Part shown: positions 38,228-50,600 of the stretch, one piece after another | Numbering within the stretch: position 1 is the stretch's first letter | How the letters are laid out: each line of letters starts with the position of its first letter | Source of the DNA: Rostratula benghalensis | Lineage: Eukaryota > Chordata > Aves > Charadriiformes > Rostratulidae | DNA length: 64,000 nucleotides | Direction of reading: 5' to 3' | NCBI GenBank assembly: GCA_013399305.1 | Contig: VXAI01000378.1 | Coordinates: 129,552 to 193,551, forward strand | The notes under the pieces: model-generated | Databases searched by the model: none | Seen by the model: only the letters and a program-made list of their open reading frames with translations | Told to the model about the DNA's origin: nothing | Translations under genes and position numbers: made by a program

Positions 38228-41200
38228 ACTTGTCAAATGGAAAGTAGCCTCTGAACCCAATAAACAGGCAACTAACTTCTTACATGCAGACATCAACCGC
38301 CTGTCTCCTTTGATTTCCATTTACACACCTCTAACTCCATCCATGTGGATGTCCTGGTTGCTTTGGATGGGAATTAAGGTGAGCATGCAGAAAACTCCTC
38401 ACAACTAAGATAAAGAAGCACAGCCTCTTTGATGTGTTTGCTAAACCGCTTTTATTCAAATGTGCACTGCTACTGGGAGTGCTCGAAGCCATCTAAATTA
38501 CGTGAGGGCCACGGGGTAATTCTCACCATGACTGCTCTCACTTGCAAGCTGGATCTGGCTGTAGACATGGACACCAGTTGGTGAGGTTTGTATCTGGGCT
38601 ACTCCTGCATCAGGCACACTGTGAATCCCACAGGCTTTGCTGAAGTCGTACTCTTATTTATAGTATGTAATGTGTGAGGCAGGGAGGAGGAAATCTGCTG
38701 TCTATTTACTATTCCACCCCCCCGCACTTACAGCTGGTACTTTTTTGCCACTTCAGCAGTCATGTATCTCCTAAAAACTACATTAACTTGAATTTAAATA
38801 CTGCCAGCCAGAGCTGTTCTTAACAACTTACAGGATTTTCTATGTCATTTCTAGTAGTTTTAAAACTCTCCTAAAAATGTGAAATACCACCTCACAAATA
38901 CTGTTTTTCATGCTTCAAAACTTTTAATTTAAAAAAAAAAAAAAATTATCAGGGAGGTCAAACTGTTACCAGTCTGAGGAACAATTTATGGATGTATTAC
39001 AACAATGTCAGAACTAACCTATAGGAAACTCACAACAGAGACTATATTTTCATTTCACTTCATATTAATACTACCATTCTATATTATCTGTATCATCAAA
39101 CAAGGTATTGCAAGCGTACTTAAAGTCTTGGAAATATTTTTATGTACTGCAATAAGCCTTCTAGACACATAAGTCAGAACCCAATACAGGTATCATTTTA
39201 TGCATTGGAGTACCTTACACTTGGAAGAGGGAAAATAAAAAGAAATTGTGGGAAAATATATTTTCCTGCAGCTTCCCTCTCAGTGGGTTGGTTTTCTGTT
39301 AGCATTGTTTTTCAGTTCCTCATAAGAAGAGGATGGTCCCGCAGAAGAGAAACCAGTAACACGCTGATATTTAAAGATCTAGAAACTTGACCTTTTGATG
39401 ATCCCAATTCAGCCAAGGAGAAGCTGAGGAAGATGCATTTAGAAAGAGAGGGCAATACATAACCTAAGGTGGAGGTTAACATAGGCAATGATGATCAGAG
39501 CACTTTTGGGCCCCGGCAATACAGTGACTGCCAAGCCCTGTATTTCCATTTCAATGTGACAGGGTAATAACATGGTACCATTTCCTAAGGGACAGAATAT
39601 GAGACAGAACTAAGTATTTTAGGGAACAAAATAGTCTTCCTGGAGGACCCTCCCTATTTTGTCATCAAGTCTGTCCTGTCCCACAGCAAGAACAGAGAGA
39701 ACATCTGCAGGATATGCCTCACTTTTGGAGAATTATTTCTGACATGGCAAATCTGACATCAGCTTGAGACAAGCAGGCCTTCCCAACAGATTTTACTGCT
39801 AAATACTTGTCACAGGCTTGCATTCAACACCTGAATTCCAGTCACGATTTCATGTTCAAACCAGTAATACTTGATATGCCCCTACCTGCGATATGTCTGT
39901 ACCTTTCTATCTATTTACCTGTCCTCTGAAATTGTGATGCGTGCTTGAGTCACATCACTCTCAGGTACAGAGTTTACCCAATTTACAAAATTAGTAGTAG
40001 TAGACTTACCAGGAAGTTTGCTCTTTACCCTGTAATATCCTCCCAGAAGCAAAATGGATGTCCTTTCCCCAGCAGCATTTTTCTCGCAATGCAGAAAATA
40101 CAATCAACATAAAAACTCGTTTCATAAGGCAGCTGTAAAAAGAGAGCTACAATGGAAAGCCTTAAATGACCTGTGGTTCTATTTCATTAGCATCTGAGCT
40201 GTAATATAAAGCAACAATATATTTCGAAATCGCAGTGTTTTAATAAAGTTATAAAGTTAAATAGAGAAATAAAACTCTGAACTTTATGAAACCCCCAAAA
40301 GGCAATGAAACTCTCAAAATAGTGACAAATCTTTCTAGAAGCAAGCAAATCCTCATCCAGCAGAGTTTACAGTTGACTTCTGGTAATACATACGTTTTAC
40401 AACATACCAATGTCTGTATCTGGTGCTCCTTGTTTTGTTGCCATTTTGCAGCAGTAGAATACCTACAACTCCAAATACTGCCAGAACGTACACAGCCAGC
40501 CTGTCACTCATATTTTGAAGACAACATGAGACAAAAAGGTTCCGCAGAGAATTTATAACAGGGAGAGGCAGAATCAGTGGTTTCTAGTTTCCAGTCGTAA
40601 ATAAAATTTTCTGGGAAAATTTACTTTAAAGCAGCCTTAAATGAAAATCTATATAATTAAGGGAAAGACCATTGCTTCAAACAGATTGACTGTCTTCAAC
40701 AAATTTCTCTCTTTCTAGCTACTCAGATATGCTATATTTCCTAATTATCACCTTTTAAGGGCCATCTGGGCCCCATTCCTCACCATCAGGGGGCAATTCC
40801 ATTTGCATTGTTCATAGGCTTAGTCATGATCAAGTAGTCTGGTGGTAAAGTTCATTAGAAATTAGAAGAAAAACATTAAACCTCACACAGTAAACCAAGT
40901 AGCTGATACCTACATACCCACAGGAGAGATAAGCATTTAATGCATATTCTCACACGACTTAACAAGTCTTGAATGAGCATTTTTATTTTTCCAAACTGCT
41001 TAAAGAATCATTTAGCCTGGTCCCTGACCAGGTATGTAATGAAAATTCGTTTCAGCCTCTGCGCTTTTCCAAATATTTCTCAACTAAAGAGAAATAAATA
41101 ATAAAATCATAAAATCATAACCTAGTGACATCTTTAAACCTGAAAAGTCTAATATAGCTAATGTAATTATGCTATTATTTCTTCTGCTATTCAGGCATGT

Positions 41201-44200
41201 TTGCTACATATCACAAATCAAGGGCAAGAATTTTCTAGTCAATTAATTAAATGTGCAAATACATATGCACAAACATACACTGTGTTGTTAAAATTACAGA
41301 AACGTCATTTTGGATTAACTGTCTGAGAAAAGCTACTCTATTGTCATATACCAATAAATATCACTGGACATTTCCCAACAAGTCAGTATAAACATGCATG
41401 GGATAGCGGAGGAGGAAAACTGAGCAAGTCCTTGGCCTCGTGCCTGCATGCTAAAGTGCAGGTCAGGATTTCATAAATATGGCCTTCTCAAAAGGTTTCA
41501 AAATGGCACTAGGGAAAAAAAAATAATCAAAGCAGCTCAGGAAATCTAATTCATATAAATTATGGACCCAAAGAAGTCAAGCCTGTGATGTCCAAATGCA
41601 GTGTACTGTTTTGAAACAGAAGTGCAGCAAAACTCCTCTTTGATACTGATTTTTTAGCTCTGCAGTCTGTGCTTTGGGTCATTTTATATGCTGAAGCTTG
41701 TGGACTCTGGGAGCTATATACCCATATTAAAGACGAATTACCATTACTTTTCTCTCAAAACCCTGTGTAGCTCTTGAGCTCCTGGCAAAATCCTCTGAGA
41801 CTTGCACGATAAAAATTTGGGGATTAAGGATACATGGCCACTACCTGTTATCTTTCCATGGTATTTAATTCTGTAAATTCCTCAGTCAGCTTGAGAAAAA
41901 CTGAAATGATCATGTTAATGATGAAACACTTGATGCTGTGAAACGTGATACACTATAACTTGAACACTATAAATATACTTTCCTAGCTGCATAAAAGTTG
42001 CAGCATTATTGAGGCAATATGATGCATTATGCGCATTTCACAACTTCTGGGTGAAAATGTAAATGTCAGCATATCTTTGGCTGTATCAAGAAGCTGTAGT
42101 CCTATAAATGGCTAGATTTATCTCTTGAGTATTGTAGGCTTCTTAGCACGTCGAGTCAGTTAAAGATGAACTCGGGCCCAAAAATTCTGGAGTAACTGAA
42201 GGACACCTCGCAGAAACTACATCTGTGGTTCATTGAAGAGCATGTCCCAGCCAGCAGCACTGGTAGACAGCTCTGGTTCTTGCTTGGGAAGACATGGCTA
42301 AGCCCAGGTAGGGAGGCTATTAGAAGGCTGTTTAGATTGTCTCATGGCTACTGCACGTTGTTGTGAAACAGAAGATTTGGAAGTTTTAAATCCCCCTCTC
42401 TGATTTTAGGTAAGATGAATAGAACAGCTGACTCGCATTAGATGTCATAGAGGCTTAACAACTTGATTGTGTTGTGACTTTTTCAGAGGATGTTTTGGTT
42501 TGGGGCAGTAGGATGCAAAGGAGATGTGCTGGTTCCAAAGGTACTTCAAACTGGACAAAGGTCAAGTTTGAGGAGATGAATGCAGCTCTGATTGCCATCT
42601 CCTGTTAATGTTTGCTCTTCTTGTGATGCAGTGGAGAAAGAAAAGATGACCTTGGCAGGAAAATTTGGAATTGAGTTTTGCTTAAAGATTGTGATGGTCT
42701 CATTTCTCAAGCATTGTTAATACTCCATGGTATTATCAATTATTTCTAAGTCATCCCTGGTGTATGACAATCCTATGAATTTCTGCATGCAGCTTCAGAG
42801 CCAAAACAACCATAAGCACAGACTTTTCTTTTGGAAAATGGCAATTTGGTTTTTTGGGTCAAGCCTCTATATAATTGTACCTTAGGACATGACTGAATGG
42901 AGACACCACTGCATTTTTTCCTCCCTCAATATTATAAATCAGACTTCACATGCTCTTTTAGAAGAATTTGAAACAGAAACTTTTCTGTCATTCAAAAAGA
43001 AATTAATTAGCTGTCTGCAGAAGACACTATCTTTTCACTTTCTAGGCAACTTACTTGGTGTAAATTTGTCTGGACCAGAGGTCTTCTGTAAAAAATAGCT
43101 GCTTTCAGTCAGAAAGACACTATAGCTAGAAAGAGCAACAAGTCCAGAAGAGGTGAAAGTCAGTTAATGAGGATGACGAACACCTCTGATTTTATGGGTT
43201 GTGTTTGCTAGAAAAGTTGTAGGGCAGATTATCATGGGCAATGCAAAAGAATGTCTTTAGGTTTTATACAGGGTAAAACTTCCTGCAGCAGGGTTTAGCG
43301 AATAATCAGAAGCTCATAAAAAATACAGTATATGGAAATCTTTGAGAGACAAAACTAAAAATCTTACTGCCATGAGCTAAAAATAAAGGCATGCTATTGG
43401 AAGCTGGTGACCGTGTTTAATTAAGATGTGGTGACAGATTTCTTCAGGACCTATCCAGCACAAATCCTCAGGGCAATCTCTAAATACAAATGGGTGGAGT
43501 CCCCATTGAAAGTCTTATGTCCTGGGTTCATAGGTGAAACGACATCAAATAAAACCATTTTGTCCTCTTAGAGGTTCTCATAACCCTGATACTGAGAAAA
43601 AAGCACGAAAAAACCCAAAACCCCCAGATGTCTCTGCCTTTGCTAACATTCAAAGACTGAATGCCTATTCTGTAGATGCACTTGCTCAATGTAGAGGTAT
43701 TCCAGATTGAAAGAAATGGTATTAATTAGATCAGGCTTCTCTTTTGGGTGTCTGTTTTGCCTGTCAGTACCTCTGGGAAGCACTGTCTCATCTTTCTCCA
43801 TGGATGGGAGCACGGCTGAGCTGAGAAATCTCCATCCCCTGCCAACGCCATTGGTGACTGAGGGCTGATTTTGGCCCTGGGCTGAAAGAGTCCGAAGTAT
43901 TTTTGGGCACCTTGAACAAATGTTGAGAATATGACCAGCATGCAGGTGATGAGCTCGGAGTTTGCAAAACGTATTTTGCCGTGTTACATTAGAAATACAC
44001 GCGAGCTGCCAGCTTTTCCCAGCAGCTGTGCCTTTTACTAGAATAGCCTACACCTGCTTTTGAATATTCTTTTATTATTTTCACTGAACAGTAAAACTCC
44101 AGTAAAAATACAAGCCTTGAGTGGATCTATAAAGCCAGCAAATGCAGTAAAATGTCACTGCCATGTCACAGAATTGCTTTACTACTTAACACTGCACACG

Positions 44201-45869
44201 GAGTATGTTTTCATAGTTGTGTTGAGTTTTAGCTACCTGGCTCCTACTGACTTTAATGGGAATCACACAGCTAAAACTCCATGCACCACTTTGATACTTC
44301 AAAGTAATTTTTCAGTCCCCTGGAGAAGGTCATAGAAATATTAAAAACTAAAGCATTCTCCAAGGATCTCAGATTAAAGACTTGCATCAGACTTTATAAA
44401 ACTGATTGGTCAAATATATAATGTACTCTTAATGTTCTAGCTCCTGGTTTGTTTTCTTTAGAAAGAACCTTTGTGATGCTTTTCACAAAAGGTAATATAA
44501 AGCGTAAAGAACAGCACAGCAAGGCATTACACGAACAAGAAGACGTATAGAAGAGTTACTTGATACATTTCAACAGTGGGTTTTGAATATTACGAGCAAA
44601 TTCAGGGCAATTTTTAATTAAGACATTGTTAAAACTCGACACCATTTGGTTGCAAGCAATACTGTAACAAAAATATTTCTATGCCCTTTGACATGATCCC
44701 TGTCCTCTTTTGTCCCCAAAATATACAACTTGCCCATAAAATTCCGTTTCCATATTACTTTCCTAAAGTGGGTTGAAATAACCGCTCTTTCAGACCCAGA
44801 CAAGCACCTCCTTTCCTCTGTGGCTGGCTACAAGAAGTACACAACCTTCTTGCTGTTGAGAGCTCTGACATCTTCATAACCCTCTTAGACTTGTCACACT
44901 GAAGGCAAACCACGGTTACACTACCAGCCATACACACAGACAGCGAGTAAAAGGGTTAAAAAAGTTTATGAGGTCAACATGAATTCAGGAAATTTGTATT
45001 AAAATTATCTTAAAGTTATTGAAGGCACAAGCAGCAGCAACCGATGTCGTAAACTAACTGTTCATTTGGTGGTGTTACCAAAAAATGCTACTTCTACAAA
45101 AAATTATCCAGTAATTTGATAATCTCAATAAAAATAAAGTGCTTAACAGAATGTAAACCACATGGTCTTGCCTGGGTCCTTTCTTTATATTGATCATGTC
45201 ATGTTTACATCTGCAAAAGCCAAAGCAGAAAAAAGCAAATGCACATTGAAAAAATAAAGAACGTTTAAAACGCGCAGCAAGTGCCTACCATACAGCAATG
45301 AAGTATCTCCAGCCTTCCACCTGGAAGCAAACGGAGAAGCTCAGTAGGCACACCTGTCCTCCCAAAGTACTACCTACCTCCTGCATAAAAGCACAGTCAC
45401 GGCACGTGGAATACAACCGTATTTGTTACCAGATGATCTCAACAATTATGTGAGTCAAAATAAATATAAGCATGTTGTAAATACACACACACACACACAC
45501 ATGTAAAAGTGGTCAGGCGTACCCCTCTAACACCTCCAAACTATTAGATACGTTCATTTAAGGAGATGAAGCTTATGTAATGCATATGCTTATGTATGTA
45601 TATATAATATATATATGTATGTTTCTGTAAAACCTGAATTTGTATTAGTATTTCCATCATCCCTACACACAGTTGTCAAATTACAGACCAATTAAGCTGA
45701 AATAACCTTCCATTAAAATCTTGAGCACAAACTAAAGCACTGGGATGGCACAAAGTAAGTGTTACCTTCTTAGGCATTTCGCATGAAAAATGACTGTGGC
45801 AATATCATCACACTATAGGTATCCTAAAACAAAATGGGTCACGTTTTGCTTTTTTTTTCCACAGGAAAG
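38228..45869. other. Intronic DNA: no gene seen
   Basis: A long AT-rich stretch with no recognised exon or repeat. It includes an A run near 38932-38945 and, at its end, the (AC)n and TA-rich microsatellites near 45.5-45.6 kb. All open frames are under 95 codons and unremarkable. Confidence 0.45.
45483..45500. repeat. (AC)9 microsatellite
   Basis: Nine AC units. A TATG/TATA-rich low-complexity stretch follows about 95 bp further on (45592-45622). Confidence 0.95.
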
Positions 45870-46065
45870 GCAAACTGATGCATAATTAACAATTGGCCGA
45901 TGCAAATTCTTTGACATCTTTTAATTGGTGTTAATTAGATTAGAAGTAAAATTTCTTTTATCTCACCATCCTAATGCGAACTAATCTTCTCAGCAGCATG
46001 TCAAAGTTTCCCTTTTAATTAAACTTTTCAGCTGGGAACTTCAGCAGTGCTCAGGCAGCAAAAGA
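45870..46065. promoter_or_regulatory. Candidate enhancer with octamer and homeodomain cores
   Basis: A compact cluster of recognisable transcription-factor cores. There is a perfect POU octamer ATGCAAAT at 45900-45907. Around it are GCATAATTAAC, CAATTGG, TTTTAATTGGTG, GTTAATTAGATTAG and TTTTAATTAAAC. This density of ATTA cores in unique sequence resembles neural or neural-crest enhancers. It is inferred from motifs only. Confidence 0.4.
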
Positions 46066-47138
46066 TACAATTTAAGGCACATGAATCGTGCCGGGTTTTA
46101 TGAATGGAACATCACAAATTTAAAGCAATGATTAAAAAAGCTCAGCAGAAGGTCAGAAATCTGAATTCTGTGAAGGCAATGGTGAGCTTTTAAAGCTGCT
46201 CTGAGAAAGTGACTACAGCACTTTCCATGTCCAAATCCATCCTTTTACAAAGGAAAACTACCCCAAATGTAAAACATCTTCTGTGAATTAACTTCCCCCT
46301 TTCATACTGCTTTCCCCAAAATATTGCAGCTCCTCTAAAATTGTTAACGTGCAGAATATACCACAAAATACATTTAATATCTTTTATGGGACGTTGACCT
46401 GAAATAAAATTTTATGTAGTTAAGGACTTTTGATAGTTCTTCGTCCAACTTTTTTCTCTCTCTATGGGGCAACGGTGATTGAAACCTGATGTCTGCTGCA
46501 CAAAAAGGCCATAAAATGTTTTACGCAGAAGTAAAACAGTAGCCATTAAGTTTTGCTATGATGTTTGAGTAGATATGCAGCATGAAAACATGATAAAAGA
46601 GCCATAAACTGATTGTGATCAAATGCAATTGCAATGACTTCTCTCCAATGAACGACATGTACTAAATGCAGTTACAGTTCCTTGCAAAATTACTTTGGGC
46701 AAAGGACCAAGAAAACACTATATCCTCTTTACGAACGGCAGCTTGCCAGGGAAATCGCAAACACACAAGCTTTAATATCTCTGGCCAAAAAGCACTTGGG
46801 AACTCATTAGAAAAAGGTTAAAAAAGACTAACTTGTGAAAGACAGGGGGGTTTTTTGGTGATTAGAGCAGCATCCTAAAGAGTCCAGCATTTGGGGTGTT
46901 GGAAAGAAGCGCTCCCAGAGATAGGAGAGGGGAGCTCTAGTATGTGTGATACTCCTTTCTCCTCATCTGGTTTTGACCACACGACACAGGTAGGCTGCAG
47001 AATAAATGCAACTTGTTTTGCAGTCTTTTGTACTGAAGTTTCACATCCTGCATGACAGGGGACTGGTGAAAATGGGAACCCTAGCCTAATAACGCAGATT
47101 TTGCTAGGAACAAAGTCTGTCAATGCTAGAGGTTATTC
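46066..47138. other. Intronic DNA: no gene seen
   Basis: AT-rich unique sequence up to the 5' edge of the CR1 fragment. Nothing further was recognised. Confidence 0.45.
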
Positions 47139-47685
47139 TGCCCCTCTAATCTGCCCTGGTGAGGCCCCATCTGGAGTACTGTGACCAGTTCTGGGCTCCC
47201 CAGTTCAAGAAGGACAAGGAACTGCTAAAGAGGGTACAGCAGAGGGGCACAAGGGTGACTGGGGGCCTGGAGCATCTCCCTTATGAGGAAAGGCTGAGGG
47301 AATTGGGTCTTTTTAGTCTGGAGAAGAGAAAATTCCGGGGAGATCTGATCCACACCTATAAATACTTAAAAGGTGGGTGTCACGAGGAAGGGGCCAGGTT
47401 TTTTTCAGTGGTGCCCAGTGACAGGACAAGAGGTAATGGGCACAAACTTGTACATAAGAAGTTCCCCCTGAACATGAGGAGGAACTTTTTCATTTTGAGG
47501 GTGGCAGAGCCCTGGAACAGGCTGTCCAGAAGGTGGTGGACTTTCTGTCTCTGGAGAATTCAAAACCCACCTGGGCATGTTCCTGTGCAACTTGCTCTAG
47601 GAGGACCTGATTTGGCAAGGGGGTTGGACTAAATGACCTCCAGAGGTCCCTTCCAACCCCATATCATTCTGTGATTCTGTGAAAC
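47139..47685 (+). mobile_element. CR1 LINE, 3' fragment with C-terminal RT ORF remnant
   Basis: This is a 5'-truncated plus-strand CR1 retrotransposon. An open frame from 47159 to 47632 encodes the C-terminal segment typical of CR1 ORF2, downstream of the catalytic polymerase domain: [14 protein letters not shown], then [20 protein letters not shown], then [14 protein letters not shown]. The last part drifts from the family frame, which suggests a frameshift near the end. The 3' end has the usual GTTGGACTAAATGACCTCC and CCCTTCCAACCCC phrases followed by ATTCTGTGATTCTGTG tail units (about 47666-47681). It lacks the endonuclease and core polymerase, so it is dead. It is opposite in orientation to the CR1 piece at 37.7 kb and better preserved in coding frame. 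Confidence 0.95.
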
Positions 47686-50600
47686 AATTAAGGTAAATGC
47701 CAATAGATTTGAATTCAGATGAAGTGGGCATTTTTTAAAAGTTGGATAGGAACTGAGATCTTGGGAGTTTCATCCTTTTGATTGTGTTTTGGGTTTTTGA
47801 TAAGATAACCTGGTTTAACTTTTACTCATCAAAATGATTTCTATATTCTGAGTAGTCAGATCAAATCCCTGGATTTTACCCCTGAGGGGTAAACTTCAAG
47901 GAAAATACACCCTCAGACGTTTTAAGTGTCAAAAGGCAGTGAGCAGTGCAGATCATTCTCTGGAAAATGAATTTAAGGAAGGTGGCATAGAGATAGTCCA
48001 AATGATTTCTGTGCCAAAACCAAGCATACAGTAATAAAGTGTCAGCAGCAGTAATTTATTCACAGGTGAAACTGCCCTGTATTTTCAGTATTGTGAAAAG
48101 CACAAATCTGGTAGCATCATTTTCTATCTCTACCTGGAAATAAAGAGAATCTGAACCAGGATCTTCCCATGGAATATGAGCTATTTTGCTTTATATAGAA
48201 AGGACAAAACAGAACTGAAGATACAGATATTAATTTACAAAAAGAATGGAAAAAACCCACTAAACTTGCACTTTCATTACCTAAGAAACTCTAATTATTA
48301 CCTTCTAGGGGCACCTAGGAGCTGCAGAAGTAATGGCTGGTGCTTAGTACAGTCATTTAATGGGTTACTGAAACTTAGGTATTACTAGGAGCTCCCAGGA
48401 GCAAGCTGAGGAGAGACCTGAACCTCCTTAAGTGAAGGGGTTAACTGCCACCACAACACCAGGATTCACTTTAATGGAAACTTATGATGCTTGTTATTAA
48501 CAGCTTACAGAGTTGCTACCAAGTTGAATTATTCATCAAAGGAAAAAAAAAAATAGGGAAAAAAAAAACAGAAAAAAAGAAGAAATACTAACCAGGATTA
48601 TTCTAATTTAATACTAATAATGGATAATGGTTATTTTTTATAGTGGGGCTTAGGTTAAGGGCTTATCAGTTATTTTTGTATGGAATTCAGGTTTATAACT
48701 TACATAAAAATTAACTGAACACTGCAACACTACAGAAGGTGTCATCATATGCACCGCTTAGTATATGGTAGAGTACAAACCAGAAAGGACAGAAAAACCC
48801 CTTCCTAACTACAGCATTCTTAGCCTGTCCAAAAATGTGGTACCAGATACAAATATCACCAGTAAGAGCATGGAGAAGCACACACTGTAACTCAAATTCC
48901 CTGCCCCAGAAAGCCAATAAATCTCTCCTCCTAAAAAACAAAACAGAACCCACTCAGCTTTCTCCTTCCTTATTAAATAACAAACCAAAAGCAAGCAGCA
49001 AAAGCACTGCCTCAACCTGATGGAATTACTGTAAGACCTCCCAAGACTGCGTTATAAGCAGGGATGAAGATTTGGATGTGAAAGAAGTGACGTTCACTGC
49101 TGCCAGAAGCACTGCTAGGATGCAGCACTGGGCTTCGGTGCTGGGGCACCTCCCTGCTCAAAAGAGTTTTGCCTTTTGCTTTGTTTTTGGTTTTGTTTTT
49201 GTTTTTTTTCCCCCCTAAATCCTGTACATTAGTTATTTAATATTAATGATCAATTTTGCAACAGTGACTGCCAGTCAGTAATTACCAACAGTAATTAAAT
49301 TCAACTGAAATTTAACAAGGGAATTGTCTATACCAAGATGTAGTGGTCCTGGAATAAAAGCCTTCTGCAGAAGTGTGTTAAATAATGGAAACTAAAGTAT
49401 ACTTAAAAATGAACATTCAAACTAATTATACATTCTCTCACACACACATTTACCAGTATGAATATAACACATTCACTTCAATATTGATGCAAATTCACTT
49501 TATATGTGTGTTTGTCTAAACTCAGTTTATAAATACCTATATATATATTAGCACAATTTCCAAGCACGTGGTGTGCTGGAGCTAGCAATACCCTTAATTT
49601 CAAGGAAACAATAAAATCTACATCAGTTGTACCACTGTAGAATGCACTCCTTTGAACTTTACACTTTAGTTATTTGAGTTGCAGAACAGTACATTTTCAT
49701 TTTAGTAGAAGGTATTCCTTAAAACCTGATAGGATAACATTTAGCCAGCAGTGTCTGGTTACTTATTACTCATCCAATTCCATGCAGATGCCAGGGAAGT
49801 GAGGGGAGGGGGGAAATCTCATTTGGCTCTTCCAGAACTAAATTTTCCTTTAAAGTGTGTAAATATGGCAAAGAACAGTTCTGTCTCAAGGTTTTTAAGA
49901 ACCAAATTTCATCACTGGTAAAACTTCTATTCCTCAGATAAGCACAAATCATTCTCTAGTAACTTGGGTCTTTTCTTTCCTGTGAAGTGGTTTCTAGTGG
50001 GGGTGTGTGTGGTGGGGGAGACGTGAAACAGTGATGCTAGAACTAAAACTGGTCTAAAGACTGTATGAAGAAGGAGTGACAAAGCCTGATGCTACCCAGT
50101 GTCCTCCAGTCATGGCAAGAGTTAGACATTTGCTTTGCTGATGCTTAACATAGCACAAGCACTACAATTCCTTTGCAAAAGGTAGGAAAGCCCCAGAAAC
50201 CCTGGTTGACTCCAGGCACACTGGAGGAAGCTCTCACTTCTCTGGGTTTTTTTAAAACAGTAGTTCCACCTGCACCAAACCTATGTCACCCAACAAACAA
50301 TATGCAGTAACATCCAAAACCAACTTTCAGGTGGTTGGCTAACAGTGCTTGGTCAAAAGGAACAGCAGCAGCGGTTCAAGAATTTTGATGGGCTACACAA
50401 GCTAGAGCTAGAGCTGCATGGACCATGCAGCATCACTTCTTCCCTTATTTCCCAAACCCAAGGAATTGAGAGCAGCCTGTTGAAAACATACAAGTGCTGG
50501 ACTTGCATATAGTGTTTAAACTCTTCCAGGATAATTATCACTTTAAAATAACAATTGAGGAGAAGCCACCAGAGAAACATCTGATTCTGAAGAATTGTGG

